DNA of 52,530 nt from Mesorhizobium sp. (GCF_024710845.1 NZ_JANJTZ010000055.1:1-52530), one strand, 5' to 3'; positions 33,406 to 43,102 are shown, counted from the stretch's first letter. Translations and numbers: made by a program. Notes: generated by a model not told the origin, from the sequence alone.

Positions 33406-34188
33406 TCAGATCCGCTGATCGTTCGAGGATTGGTTGATCATGTCGCCAAGCCAGTCGGCGACAGATCGTGCCGTGTGTGCACTGCCGGCGCCGTCCTGCT
33501 TCCTCGTGGGTTGGTCACCCTGAAGAGCGTTGCTGACCGCGGCAGGAATCGCAAGAATCGCGTTCATCACCTCATGCGCGGCATCCTTCGAGACGAAGTC
33601 ACCGATCGCGGTGTTGGCGTTCCGATCTACCCCATAGACCGACCAGAAAGCATGGAATTCCCTGCCCGCCCTCTGTGATCTGGCGAGTTCCGCAGCGAAC
33701 TCGTCTTCGTCGCGGTAGGATGTCACCTGATGATCGCGTTCGATGCAGGGCCTCACCTCGTAGTATTCGAAGGCCAGCGTATCACGCATCGTGGGTGAAA
33801 GCTGGTCGCGGAATGATGGCGTGGCATCGGCAGGCGGTGTCGAGAGGTCATTGTCCGTTGTGCTGAGGTCGGTGCCACAGTCAGCGCAGATGTCATCGCC
33901 GCGGTTCCAAAGGTTCGAGAGGCAGGCCTGCGGCCTATGCGGGAACCGCGCGCTATGTCCGGGATCATCGCCAGTGAGGTAGTCGACCGTTATGGGACCG
34001 CGCTGTCGATGATCAGCAACCAGGTCGTCGGCGGAATTCCAGACGATAATGTTCGATACGCCGGACTGCTCGCCGAAGCTCGACTGTGCGAGGTCTGCGG
34101 CGACGAAGTGACGGTCAACGGGGCCGGGCTCGGGCGATAGGTGTCTTCATCGATGATGAATGCGGCGAAGAACGCTTTTCTGGCCATG
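33406..34188 (-). pseudogene. Frameshifted hypothetical gene, about 260 aa when restored
   Basis: The ATG at 34188 begins MARKAFFAAFIIDEDTYRPSP. After AGC CCG GCC CC (near 34122) the frame must shift by one missing base; the next frame is then open without a stop for about 240 codons: PVDRHFVAADLAQSSFGEQ, a CADCG segment, then MRDTLAFEYYEVRPCIERDH, to the stop at 33406. A conserved protein of this layout is expected on such elements. The literal sequence encodes only a 65-residue N-terminal peptide and an open C-terminal frame. It is either a real mutation or a base lost in a CCCC run. Confidence 0.75.
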
Positions 34189-34305
34189 GACGTTTTCCTT
34201 TCCTGGGATCGAACGCGAGAAACCGCTCGCCGGCAGACCGGCAATCGGGTTGATGCTCCGGATGCATGTGGAGGAATGGGCCGGTAAGCCCGCAGCGGCG
34301 GTGGG

Positions 34306-34740
34306 TTACGGCCGATCTACGTCGTAGCGTGGCGCGCAGCCAGCGTCGCCGGGATAGCGGCCATTCTCGTCGCAGACCATGACCTGCAGAACGCGGTAGC
34401 GATTATGGCCAAGATATTCATCGACCTGGATGGTGTAGTGCGAGCGTGCAAGCGGACCGGCCTGGCGGATCTTGACCGGAATCGACCAACCGATGTCGAC
34501 GAGGCCAGTAGCAAGCGGCTTGCCCTCTTCACGCATCTTGGCGCCGAGTTCGTTGAGCAGGCCCGCGGCTATGTGTGATGGGAAGTCGCCGATCAGGAGA
34601 AGCTCAGGCAGACCGCGGTCGGCGTTGCCGATAGTATAGGTAAAGCCCGGACTGGATCCGCCGCCGAACACCTGGAACAGGTGCTGCCCGAAGGACTCGA
34701 TATTCTGCCTGACTTCGCGCATGCGACCCGGTGCAATCAT
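34306..34740 (-). CDS. DUF4262 domain protein
   Basis: The 144-residue protein has the DUF4262 pattern: a short N-terminal helix (IESFGQHLFQVFGG), then SPGFTYTIGNADRGLPELLLIGDFP near residue 30, and GLLNELGAKMREEG. The C-terminal part carries VDIGWSIPVKIRQAGPLARSHYTIQ. DUF4262 proteins are widespread, of unknown function. GAAGGAGAATCCA precedes the ATG at 34740. The 117 bases between this gene and the next (34189-34305) hold nothing recognisable. Confidence 0.85.
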   Translation of the reverse strand: MIAPGRMREVRQNIESFGQHLFQVFGGGSSPGFTYTIGNADRGLPELLLIGDFPSHIAAGLLNELGAKMREEGKPLATGLVDIGWSIPVKIRQAGPLARSHYTIQVDEYLGHNRYRVLQVMVCDENGRYPGDAGCAPRYDVDRP

Positions 34741-34820
34741 TGGATTCTCCTTCAACTTGGATCATTTCGACGCGCTGACGTGTCGGCTTTGACGGCTGTC
34801 GTTCCGACGCGTCTATGTGA

Positions 34821-35251
34821 TCAGGATGTCCTCGAACGCCTGGCTCCGGCCGGTTCGGCGCGGCCAACGACGAACACCTCGTCCGTATTGGCCTCGAACA
34901 GCATCTGAATGCGGTCGTCGACGGCGACGCACTCGTTGATCCAGTGGCGGTCGACATCGCGGTATTTTGCAGCGCGCTCGGTCGGGACATAGACGACGGT
35001 GAAGTGTGCGACAGTGTCTCGCCCGTCGGCGCGGCATAGAAATATTCCTTCAACTCAATCACGACGCCACCGGTGTTGTAGGAGGTGGTGACCATGTCGC
35101 CGGGTCGGACGAGATCGGCTACGGATTGCGCTCCGGGCGGCGTTCGCCGGTATCGGCGACGATCGGGGACACCGAGGCCGGCCGTATATGTCGAATGTGC
35201 CTCGTAGGCCTGCTTGCCTGCGGGCGATGGCTGCTTACGATGGGTCCGCAT
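34821..35251 (-). pseudogene. Frameshifted hypothetical gene, about 143 aa when restored
   Basis: From ATG 35251 the frame reads MRTHRKQPSPAGKQAYEAHS and PGDMVTTSYNTGGVVIELKEYF. One missing base near 35037 shifts it to CRADGRDTVAHFTVVYVPTE, then HWINECVAVDDRIQMLFE and DEVFVVGR, to a stop at 34821. Both halves look coding, with regular alternation of strand and loop. The start lies within the last 17 bases of the DUF1419 gene. Confidence 0.7.
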
Positions 35252-35864
35252 CGTTTCTCCCTCCTTTCCTGGATCGTGCTCGGATTGCAGGCATTCGGAT
35301 GTCGATCTCTTCGTCGGAGAGATTCTCCAGCAGCGTGAGAACGGTGCCCTGCCCGACGACATGAGTAAGGATGGTTCGCTTGCCGCGATGCTCCGGCGGC
35401 CAGGCTTCCGGATTGGTCTCGCCGGCCATACCTTTGAAGTCCGGGTGCGTCGCAGACCAGATCGCTTCGAGCTTCTCTTCGCGGGTCATGCTGTCGGTCG
35501 CGCCGGTTTCGTGCGCGATGATGGCGGCGCGCATCTTCTCTGGAGATTGTCTATCCGTGAGGTCGCAGAAACCGTGGAACCAGTGCTCGCGCCCACGGAT
35601 CCTGATCGCGAAAAACACACTGGTGACGTTGCCGGACTTGTATTCGGACATGCCGAACATACCGGTTCTCTGGAAGAGCGGTGGCAGGAGCCCGAGCATG
35701 AAGTGATATTGGGCCGCGTCGATCTCAAACCACTCTCCTGAATAGGGCTTGCCGGACAGGGGATCGAAATCGGGATTGTCCCCGTGATGGTTGAACAACT
35801 GGAACATCTCTTCGCGCGTGGCGACGCCGTCGAGCACCTTCCTGAAGGGCGGATGTGCGGTCAT
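35235..35864 (-). CDS. DUF1419 domain protein
   Basis: The 209-residue product follows DUF1419 along its whole length: FRKVLDGVATREEMFQLFNHHGD at the start, YSGEWFEIDAAQYHFMLGLLPPLFQR, GNVTSVFFAIRIRGREHWFHGFCDL, MTREEKLEAIWSATHPDFKG, and RGKRTILTHVVGQGTVLTLLENLSDEE. The family is frequent on rhizobial plasmids and islands; its role is unknown. GGAGAATCCC precedes the ATG. A purine-rich leader sits about 220-245 bases upstream. Confidence 0.9.
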   Translation of the reverse strand: MTAHPPFRKVLDGVATREEMFQLFNHHGDNPDFDPLSGKPYSGEWFEIDAAQYHFMLGLLPPLFQRTGMFGMSEYKSGNVTSVFFAIRIRGREHWFHGFCDLTDRQSPEKMRAAIIAHETGATDSMTREEKLEAIWSATHPDFKGMAGETNPEAWPPEHRGKRTILTHVVGQGTVLTLLENLSDEEIDIRMPAIRARSRKGGRNDADPS

Positions 35865-36148
35865 GGGATTCTCCTCGGCGCAGGTCGGCCGCGCACGGCG
35901 TGAGCCGCGTCGTCGTCACTGCGTGTTGATGTTGTGGATGCTGGCCGACCGGGTCGGCCCGGCAGAGGTCCTGGGTTGGCCCCGCCTGTCCCAATTGCCG
36001 TGTCGGGTCGACGATGATCGACGCAACGCGACACGCCGCAGGCGGGGCACCCCTCCCGCCCGCACCGCACCCGCAACCGTCCCCACTCTCCCTCTCCCGC
36101 AGCGATTGAAACGCGGCGTGTCGGATCACGCGAAGCGGATGCTGGTGT
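35865..36148. other. Leader region of the DUF1419 gene
   Basis: No gene of its own. A reading frame from the DUF5983 gene runs through it only because that gene's stop is displaced by an apparent frameshift. On the minus strand 36082-36103 carries the purine-rich element GCGGGAGAGGGAGAGTGGGG shared with other leaders. Confidence 0.5.
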
Positions 36149-36444
36149 TCACCAGTCGAATGCAGGGGTAATCCCTCGACCTGGGTAGCGTCGCAATCGA
36201 ACAGGATGTAGTCGAAGCCCAGTTTGCGCGCCCAAATCATGACGTCGAAGAGTTCGTCAGGAATGGCGTCCGGCCAGACGCCGGCGTTCTCGTCGTGGGC
36301 GTACAGGAACCAGCCATATTCGCCGTATGGTCCGCCGAGGCAGGGCCACTCCTTCGCCGGCGTATTGTTGAGCCGTTTGGCCGTGGTCTCCGAGACATGC
36401 GCCGTGGAGATCACGACGAAACGACGGGTTTCGAGCGTGGTCAT
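36149..36444 (-). CDS. DUF5983 family protein (3' end frameshifted)
   Basis: From ATG 36444 the product reads TLETRRFVVISTAHVSETTAKRLNNTP, then GPYGEYGWFLYAHDENAG and PDELFDVMIWARKLGFDYILFD, matching DUF5983. The family ends soon after LPL in an aromatic W-stop. Here one base appears missing near 36160, so the expected stop at 36149-36151 (F-D-W-stop) is out of frame and the literal frame runs on to 35725. The coordinates given are for the restored gene. Function unknown. Confidence 0.75.
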
Positions 36445-36589
36445 CGGAAGCTCCATAGTGTTGATGGAACGAAAAGGGGCCGGCGATCAGGATCGCCGGC
36501 GGTGTTGCCGGAACAGCCAGACCCAATGACGACAGTCCCCGGGTCCGGGTCAGACGGGCAATCGAATTGCCAGCGAGAGACGGCCGGGA

Positions 36590-36808
36590 TCAAAGCTCAT
36601 CGACGTCGGCGTCGGGGTATCTCAGGAGGTAGGCAGCGACGACAGCGTCAACCGCGTCGAAAGTCTCCAGGTCGTCTGCCTCATCGAGGACGTCGCCATT
36701 CTCGTCACGGACGGGAACGTCCCAACAATCGGGTTCGAACGGGTGCTCGGCGATCGTCGCGCTTCCATCCGGCAGACTACGCATCGGGAAAATCGTGATC
36801 TCGATCAT
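36590..36808 (-). CDS. Hypothetical acidic protein, 72 aa
   Basis: The small acidic protein MIEITIFPMRSLPDGSATIAEHPFEPDCWDVPVRDENGD ends with DAVDAVVAAYLLRYPDADVDEL. AAAGGATCGACAT precedes the start. It is one of a run of small genes on this strand. Function unknown. Confidence 0.6.
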   Translation of the reverse strand: MIEITIFPMRSLPDGSATIAEHPFEPDCWDVPVRDENGDVLDEADDLETFDAVDAVVAAYLLRYPDADVDEL

Positions 36809-36844
36809 ATGTCGATCCTTTCACAGGGCACAGGCGATCGACCG

Positions 36845-37066
36845 TCAGGTCGACTGCGCAACGCTGATGACGATCCGATGGCTGGCGCCGCCGACATGGT
36901 GGTCGATCCTTCGCACGACATGTCGGATTCCCTTCGGTGCGGAGCCAAGGATGACCGTGTCCCCGACATGCGGAAGCGCAGCGAGATGGTGGTGCCAGTA
37001 GGGCGTTCCGCCCTCTTCCTCGAACGTCGCGCGAAGGGGCAGGTCGTGGCCGTCCTCGATGTTCAT
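36845..37066 (-). CDS. Hypothetical protein, 73 aa
   Basis: The product has several histidines (YWHHHLAALPHVGDTVILGSAP, then IRHVVRRIDHHVGGASHRIVISVA), probably forming a small beta barrel. Its start overlaps the stop of the upstream 63-residue gene by four bases (ATGA), so the pair is cotranslated. Function unknown. Confidence 0.65.
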   Translation of the reverse strand: MNIEDGHDLPLRATFEEEGGTPYWHHHLAALPHVGDTVILGSAPKGIRHVVRRIDHHVGGASHRIVISVAQST

Positions 37067-37254
37067 GCCGGTTCCACCTCTTCGTTCTGGAGATCCCAGC
37101 CGGTTTTCCAGCGAGGATCGTCGAAATCGGGCATGTCGATGGCGCCGGACGAAACCACTTTCGCAGCTTGGTATTCGTCCGCTGCTTCGACCTCGATCTC
37201 GATGGTACGTACGGCCTTGAAGACCTGGGTGATCCTGATTGCGTGCTTTCCCAT
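37063..37254 (-). CDS. Hypothetical protein, 63 aa
   Basis: MGKHAIRITQVFKAVRTIEIEVEAADEYQAAKVVSSGAID is a beta-alpha unit with the E-A-A-D-E-Y-x-A-A-K pattern seen in small proteins across this element. A clear ribosome site (AAAGGACGAGCAC) precedes it. It overlaps the next gene. Function unknown. Confidence 0.65.
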   Translation of the reverse strand: MGKHAIRITQVFKAVRTIEIEVEAADEYQAAKVVSSGAIDMPDFDDPRWKTGWDLQNEEVEPA

Positions 37255-37333
37255 GTGCTCGTCCTTTCGACGGTTTCCTGGTCGACGTGATGGATGTGGT
37301 TGGGACGAACCGTCATTGGCGCGTTTCGGGCGT

Positions 37334-38177
37334 TCAGCCTCTTGTGCTTTCGCGCTGCTGGTCGGTTCCGGCTGTCAGCAGGTGGACCAGCTCGAACTTG
37401 TCGACCTTGCGAAAGTCGATGCGTTCCAGTCTGTCGATGACGAAACGGCGCAGATCGACGGGATCGATGATCCATCGGCTCCCGCTCTGTTGCGGCAACC
37501 GGTTGTCGGCGCGTTTCGACGCCTTCAGCTCGCCGGAGATACAGGATGCGGTCAGGGTCTTGTCGTCGACCCCGAGGATCCGTGCGGCCTGCCTGGCGGA
37601 CAGGCCTTCGTTGAAGCGCCGGGAGAGATCGATGCGCTTGGCGCGGACCATGATCGCCGTCGGCGAGCGTTTGAAGGAAGATTTCGGCACACCGATCGGG
37701 GTTGTGAAGCGGGACCTTCGCCATCATGGCGTCTTCCGCAGCTGTCCATGGCGGCTCCTTCCTGTGAGGCTGGGTGAGACCGAGCTTGCGCGCCCGCTGC
37801 GAGAGCCACCAGCGCGGCACGCCGAGCCGTTCCGCGAGCGCGTTCACCGCACCCCGCTTCTGGACGTGGAGTTGCGCCCATTCGACCTTCAGCCGCTCGT
37901 CGAAATCAGGCGGCGTCTCGATCCTGACTTTCGGTCCGCCGCCCGCTTTGGCGGTCACGCCGAGCTTGCCGGCCTGGACGTAGACACCCGATTTCGACCT
38001 GTGCGCCGGCAGGTGCGTGAGGCATGCGGCCGCGCCGCCGGTCGGATAATATCGGCGGACGATGTCGATCTCGCCGTCCGTCCAGAATCGTGCGTCGCGG
38101 CGACCGGGGACGTAGGGCATCGAGAGGCGAGGAAGATGCACTCTGCTTTTCTTGAAAGAAACAGGCTGGAGGCTCAT
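37334..38177 (-). pseudogene. Frameshifted DNA-binding-like protein with helix-turn-helix segments, about 280 aa when restored
   Basis: The N-terminal frame from ATG 38177 contains DARFWTDGEIDIVRRYYPTGGAAACLTHL, a Myb/SANT-like segment, then NALAERLGVPRWWLSQRARKLGLT, a second helix-turn-helix, and PWTAAEDAMM. Near 37680 the frame changes (one extra or two missing bases) and continues as RSPTAIMVRAKRIDLSRRFNEG and LSARQAARILGVDDKTL to 37334. The two halves complete one protein family known to me from alphaproteobacterial islands. Its start overlaps the ATPase stop (ATGA). Confidence 0.75.
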
Positions 38178-39483
38178 TGGTGCATTCCCTTCTCGATCCG
38201 GATCGCACGTCCGTCGCCATCACCCATGAATTCGAGCGCACCGAACTGGTCGAGCAGGGTGATCGCCGCGGCCGCCTCTGTCGGGCTGATGGAAAGGCCG
38301 GGTGCGATGTCGGCGATGCTAGCCCTATCCGGTTGCAGCGTGCGCAATTCCGCGAGAAGCCTGCCGGCGACAGGAAAGGCGGGATCGCGAATGAACGCGC
38401 GTACAGCCTTCAGGCCTGGCAGGAGCGCGTTCTCGTCGCGAAGGGTGTCATCGACCACCGTCGCGTCCATCAGAGAGTTGAGGTCGGCGCCCCTGTGATG
38501 GGTCACGACGCCACCGACACGCAGCACGACAGGTGACCGGGAGAAGGCCGGCCCGACCGCGACGAAGTCTCCCGGCTCCAGCATGGGGAGCCGATCGAAC
38601 GCCTTGCTGGCGTCCCAGCCGATCGTCTCGGCAGCGCGGCGGATATCGAGATCGAGCGTGTTCATGCCCACCAGGAAATTGTGCATTTCGGAGGCGACCG
38701 ACTTCGCAAGGCGCGCCAGGCGCTGGGTGGCAAGCACACCGGCGAGGCCTCGTTTGCGACCGCGGCTCATCAGGTCGACGACGGCACCGATCGCCGATCG
38801 CCGGACGGAGGTTGCCGCACTCGATTGCCCACCGAACGGCGCGAAGAGATGTGCCTCGTCCACGAAGACCAGGCAGGCATGCCAGTGCGCGCGCGGCGCA
38901 TTGACGAGCGCCTCGAAGAATGCGGCGATCGCCTGAAGCTGTCCTTCGCGGTCGAGCTCGGACATGTCGAGCAGGACAGAAATCCGGTGCGCGCGGACGC
39001 GGGCGGCAAGAACGGCGAGGGCCGCTATATCGAGCTTATGCGCTTCGACGTGGAAATGGCCGTAGGCTTCCGAGATCGAGCGGAATTCCCCCTCGGGGTC
39101 GACAATGATCTGCTGCACGCGGCCGGCCGTCTGCTCGATGAGACGGCGCAGGGTCCAGGACTTTCCCGCGCCCGAAGCACCCTGTACCAGCATGCGCCCG
39201 TCGAGCAGCCGTGCGAGATCGAGACCGATGGTCTCGCCGAGTTCCGTCGTTCCGAGGTCGACGTCGGCCGGCCGGACCAGACCGGTCGGCGCAGCGCCCA
39301 GGTCGAATCGGGCATGATGGGAAGTTCGAGGTCCGGGACTTCCAGCCGGGCCTCCTGCGCCAGAAGTTGCGCGAGGCGACGGTCGGCGGGCGAAAGCCTC
39401 GCCATTTGCTCCGGTTTCGGGAACACGGCTCCGAAGGCACGGCTGATCGGCCGTTCCGGAGCCTCGCGAACGATCGCGTCCAT
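38174..39483 (-). pseudogene. HerA/DUF87-type ATPase, one frameshift near the N-terminus
   Basis: From ATG 39483 the frame reads MDAIVREAPERPISRAFGAVFP and LAQLLAQEARLEVPDLELPIMP; one base is missing near 39315, and the next frame carries FDLGAAPTGLVRPADVDLG and the ATPase core. Walker A is GASGAGKSW, Walker B CLVFVDEAHLF, and GVLATQRLARLAK follows. The layout is that of HerA/VirB4-like hexameric pump ATPases. Without the shift, translation could start internally only past the N-terminal part. AAGGATTGTCACC precedes the ATG. It is translationally coupled to the helix-turn-helix gene after it. Confidence 0.8.
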
Positions 39484-39600
39484 GGTGACAATCCTTGTTC
39501 ATGTTGATGGGCATGGAGTTCTCCCCCCTGGACACACCGGAGGCGCCGCATGGTTGGCACCGGCGACGCTGCAGGCTTCGGATGTGAGGGGTGACCGGGT

Positions 39601-39993
39601 TCAGGCGGCGTGGCGGTCCGCGGAATGTGTGGCATCCCGCCCGACGCCGGTGATGGCGCGGACCGCCGCGGCGAGCGCTGGGATGTCGTCGAGCATGCAG
39701 AGCGCGACGAAGTGATTGGCCCCGCCGGTATAGTCTTTGCGACCCTTGCAGGTGCGGATCAGGATGCCGTGCCCCGAGGACAGGCCGAACTGGCCGACCT
39801 GGATGTAGACCGCGGTATTGTGCAAGGTCACTTCACCGGAAATGGCTATGCCCGCCTTGTTTGAGCGCAGGTCAAAGCTGCCCGGCGGTAGGGCAAGTTC
39901 GGCGGCGAGTTTCTTCAGCCGTGAGCGCGCCGTCGTATGAAAACGTCTCTTCTGCTGCTCGTCGTAGGAGCAGCTTCTGTTCCAGTCGAACAT
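39601..39993 (-). CDS. Hypothetical protein, 130 aa
   Basis: MFDWNRSCSYDEQQKRRFHTTARSRLKKLAAELALPPGS opens a basic helical region followed by a beta part, NTAVYIQVGQFGLSSGHGILIRTCKGRKD. TGGAGATCGAC lies just before the ATG at 39993; an upstream ATG at 40005 is less well placed. The family is familiar from rhizobial islands, with no function known. Confidence 0.65.
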   Translation of the reverse strand: MFDWNRSCSYDEQQKRRFHTTARSRLKKLAAELALPPGSFDLRSNKAGIAISGEVTLHNTAVYIQVGQFGLSSGHGILIRTCKGRKDYTGGANHFVALCMLDDIPALAAAVRAITGVGRDATHSADRHAA

Positions 39994-40077
39994 GTCGATC
40001 TCCATGAAACGGAACAGGTCCGGCAATCGCTTGCGCGACCCGGACCTGCTCTCGGTTGATTTAATGTGGTGAAACGA

Positions 40078-40554
40078 TCAGGCGGCCGTGCGACCCTCGA
40101 TGACGTCCGCGCCGACCTCGTCGGCCGAGACCTCTTCGAGATAGGCCCGGCTATACCGATTGCTGGCGCGCCAGCGTTCGGCGGCCTCGCGATCCTTGGC
40201 GAGATGCAGGAGTTCCGGACTGTCGCCGAGGTCCTGCAGGACGCGGACCATGCCGATCGACGGACGTTCGACGATCTCGAAACGCAGATCGCTTTCGACG
40301 GACCAGGTGCGCCGGACCGAAACGACGATGATGCCGCCCTGGCCGAAGTCACCTTCGTGCAGGGTGAAGCATGCTGGAGAGCTATAGGTCGCTCGCGAGC
40401 GCGGCGGCTCCTTCTTCACCAGGCGGCCGGAGCCGTTGCGGCTCTGCCACGCGGAGAGCTTCTTTCTGAAGCGGGCTGGGGGCTTCGGGGTACAGTCGCT
40501 GTATCGGATCATGCTGCCCAGAGGGGCTGCATCGTACACAATATGTGCTGACAT
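40078..40554 (-). CDS. Hypothetical protein, 158 aa
   Basis: MSAHIVYDAAPLGSMIRYSDCTPKPPARFRKKLSAWQ continues with FTLHEGDFGQGGIIVVSVRRTWSVES and ends SADEVGADVIEGRTAA. I recall this conserved family from alphaproteobacterial plasmids but no activity is known. GGAGGAACCCGC precedes the ATG at 40554. A strong hairpin (40583-40608) separates it from the ParB-like gene. Confidence 0.7.
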   Translation of the reverse strand: MSAHIVYDAAPLGSMIRYSDCTPKPPARFRKKLSAWQSRNGSGRLVKKEPPRSRATYSSPACFTLHEGDFGQGGIIVVSVRRTWSVESDLRFEIVERPSIGMVRVLQDLGDSPELLHLAKDREAAERWRASNRYSRAYLEEVSADEVGADVIEGRTAA

Positions 40555-40582
40555 GCGGGTTCCTCCATGTCTGGAAACAGGA

Positions 40583-40608
40583 AGGGCCCGGCGGATGCGC
40601 CGGGCCCT
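40583..40608 (-). terminator. Terminator hairpin after ParB-like gene
   Basis: AGGGCCCGGCG and CGCCGGGCCCT form a perfect 11-bp stem with loop GATG, 20 bases after the ParB-like stop. No T run is seen. Confidence 0.65.
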
Positions 40609-40627
40609 GTGTGAATCGGGGGGCCGA

Positions 40628-42784
40628 CTACTCGGCCGCCTGAAGATTGTCCGCCGCTTCGTCGGCGCTGGACGTCGACTCGTCGGAGGACGTGCCGGTA
40701 TCGTCGGCGAGGAAGGCCGGCAGCTCGGCGGCATCGCCGTCGGGAGCCGTGTCGTCCGTCACATCGTCGGTGACGCTCTCGCCGGCATCAGCACCCGCAT
40801 CGTCGCCATCGCGGCGCAGCGGTTCGGGCAGCCAGTTCGATCCCTTGAGAAGACGCTCGGCCTCACGTGCCATCAGATCCTTCTTCATGTGGTCGATCAG
40901 CTGCGCGGAATCCTCGCCGCGAGCCTCGCGAACCGCCTGAACGATCCGGGCCTTGGTGACGCGGCCGAGATAGTTGTCCACCGTGGGCGACCAGCCAGCC
41001 TCCACCATGTCGAAGTCGAGCGTGGCGGCGAGTGCGTCAGCATGGGCAAGCGCGCCTGGGCGCCTGTTCCAGGGCTCGACGACAGCGTTGAGCGAGAGCG
41101 ACGCGCAGTGCGCGAACAGCGCCTTGCGGCTCGCTTCGTCGAGACCAAGCAAGAACTCCCAGAGATTGTTGCTGTCGGGCATATCCCTGTCCCAGGCCTC
41201 ATGGCGATCGGCGATCTCCTTCGCCCAGGGCGTCTCGGCGAGACCCTGGACCTGGCCAAAGCTGTTGTTCGTCAGGCTGATCTCAAGGCAGCTGTCCTTG
41301 GCATACCGGTAGAAGACCTGGAGCACGAGGACGTGGAGAACCGTGACGAAGGCGATGTCGACCTCGCTGGCCAAGGCGTTGCGCAACGCAAGCGTCTTCT
41401 GCGCCGTGAGATCGAAGACGAGCCGTTCGGGCAGCGGCTTGATGCCTTCTTCCTCAGGCTCCTCAGCCGCATCGGATCCGCCGCTCATGGACCGGCCGTT
41501 GACGACGACGCCATTGGCGCGGTCATCGTCGGACCGCGACGGGTTGCGATCTTCGACCTCGGCTTCTTCATCGTCATCGCCCGTCTCGACCCGTGGTTCG
41601 TCCTCGGAGCGGACAAAGCCGGCATCGATCTGCAACCGGCCGTTGGCGCCGAGCGTGACAAACGCGCCGGCGATGGCCTTCTGCGCCGGATCGTAAACCT
41701 GGGGACGATCGCTGAACGCGTCGAGTTCGGCGCCGAGCTGATCGAGCTTGTCCTCGATCTCCTGGTCGTCATCCTCCATCTCATCATACTTCGCGTGGAG
41801 CACATCAAACTCGGCCTTCGCGGCGTCGTGGCGGGCGATCTCCTCGGCGCTCAGCTCCGCGGGCTCGGCATAGACACGCCGCATGCCGGAGCTGTGGCCA
41901 TAGGGAAAGCTGATCGCCGCCTCGACCCACTTCCAGCCGTCGGCGCGGATTGTCTCGGCATCCAGCTTCAGTCTGTCGAAGACCAGTTGCTCGAGGAGCG
42001 CTGCATCCTGGAACCAGCCGCCGGAATCCTGCTCGAACAGGTCGCGCAGGATGATGCCGCCGGCGGACTCATAGGCTTCGGCGCCGACATAGACCGCCCG
42101 GCGATCGTCGGCACGAACGGTCGTCTCCGTCAGCAGGCGCCTGATGTAATAAGGCTCCTGCATATTCAGGTTGTTGGTGATGCGCTCCCAGACCTGCTCC
42201 TGCCGGGCATGGTCATCGGAGATCGAGAACGCCATGATCTGCTCGAGCCGGAACTCATTCTTTTCGTAGAGCTCGAGCAGCTTTGGCGAAACCGAGGCAA
42301 GCCTCAGCCGCTGCTTGACGGTCGCCGCCGACACGAAGAAACGCGCTGCGATTTCCTCGACATCGAGGCCCTGGTCGCTGAGGGCCTTGAATGCGCGGAA
42401 CTGGTCGAGCGGATGCAGGTTCTCGCGATGCACGTTCTCGGCAAGAGAATCCTCTTCGGCCGACGTCGTTCCGCTGCGGTTGACGATACAGGGGATCGGC
42501 TCGTTCTTCGCCAGGCGCTTCTGCCTGACGAGAATGCCGAGCGCGAGATAACGGCGGCCGCCCGCTGGCACTTCGTAGGTGCCGGTCTCATCGCCGTCTG
42601 CGTCGAGCACGGGACGAACGTTCAGGCTCTGCAACAGCTTCCGCCGGCCGATGTCCTCGGCGAGCTGCTCGATGGTTACACCGTCCTTTACCCGGCGGAC
42701 ATTCTCCTGCGACAGCACAAGCTTGTCGTAGCCGATGTTCTCCGAGGGGTTCATTGCGATCTTCTGAATGGCGCTTTTTGCCAT
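40628..42784 (-). CDS. ParB/Spo0J-like protein, 718 aa, plasmid type
   Basis: The N-terminal 230 residues are a ParB fold: the G-G-R-R-Y-L-A-L box near residue 75, AENVHRENLHPLDQFRAFKAL with box II near 115, and a helix-turn-helix (DVEEIAARFFVSAATVKQRLRLA). The long C-terminal part is acidic, with several D/E-rich segments and a coiled region (AKAEFDVLHAKYDEMEDDD), and exceeds true partition ParB by some 400 residues. Such large ParB-like proteins sit in the leading or accessory regions of transferable elements; nuclease or DNA-scaffold roles are possible. GGAGACCCTGACC precedes the ATG at 42784. Confidence 0.85.
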   Translation of the reverse strand: MAKSAIQKIAMNPSENIGYDKLVLSQENVRRVKDGVTIEQLAEDIGRRKLLQSLNVRPVLDADGDETGTYEVPAGGRRYLALGILVRQKRLAKNEPIPCIVNRSGTTSAEEDSLAENVHRENLHPLDQFRAFKALSDQGLDVEEIAARFFVSAATVKQRLRLASVSPKLLELYEKNEFRLEQIMAFSISDDHARQEQVWERITNNLNMQEPYYIRRLLTETTVRADDRRAVYVGAEAYESAGGIILRDLFEQDSGGWFQDAALLEQLVFDRLKLDAETIRADGWKWVEAAISFPYGHSSGMRRVYAEPAELSAEEIARHDAAKAEFDVLHAKYDEMEDDDQEIEDKLDQLGAELDAFSDRPQVYDPAQKAIAGAFVTLGANGRLQIDAGFVRSEDEPRVETGDDDEEAEVEDRNPSRSDDDRANGVVVNGRSMSGGSDAAEEPEEEGIKPLPERLVFDLTAQKTLALRNALASEVDIAFVTVLHVLVLQVFYRYAKDSCLEISLTNNSFGQVQGLAETPWAKEIADRHEAWDRDMPDSNNLWEFLLGLDEASRKALFAHCASLSLNAVVEPWNRRPGALAHADALAATLDFDMVEAGWSPTVDNYLGRVTKARIVQAVREARGEDSAQLIDHMKKDLMAREAERLLKGSNWLPEPLRRDGDDAGADAGESVTDDVTDDTAPDGDAAELPAFLADDTGTSSDESTSSADEAADNLQAAE

Positions 42785-42901
42785 GGTCAGGGTCTCCATG
42801 ACGGGCGGCCCAGGGTCTCTCCCCGAACCTCCAAACCCGTCAGGAACCCTCCACTCCCCCCTCTGCCTCTCGCGGCAGCGCGCCGGCTCTGGCCGGCCGC
42901 C

Positions 42902-43102
42902 TCAACGCGGAGCGGCGATGTCGACCCGGCCAGCCTTGCGCAGAGCCTCAAGCATGCTGGCATGATCCATGAGGACATGGATGAGCGCCTGGCGATCGAC
43001 GGTGATCGTCTTGCTGGTACTGCGTGTGCGATCGTAGCGTGCGTGCAGATCCTCAAACTCGGCAAGAGTGGTGTAAAGCCGGAGAAGAGGCCGGCCGCTC
43101 AT
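42902..43102 (-). CDS. Hypothetical protein, 66 aa
   Basis: A small basic helical protein, SGRPLLRLYTTLAEFEDLHARYDR and then TVDRQALIHVLMDHASMLEALRK. It overlaps the upstream gene by four bases (ATGA). Leader of the ParB-like gene, with the purine-rich motif, lies downstream at 42850-42880. Function unknown. Confidence 0.6.
   Translation of the reverse strand: MSGRPLLRLYTTLAEFEDLHARYDRTRSTSKTITVDRQALIHVLMDHASMLEALRKAGRVDIAAPR

Noticed and set aside
40628-42784. A classical partition ParB with ParA at 7983
   Set aside because: The two genes are 32 kb apart, and the ParB-like protein is about twice the normal length with acidic extensions; the ParA relative has its own ribbon-helix-helix partner.
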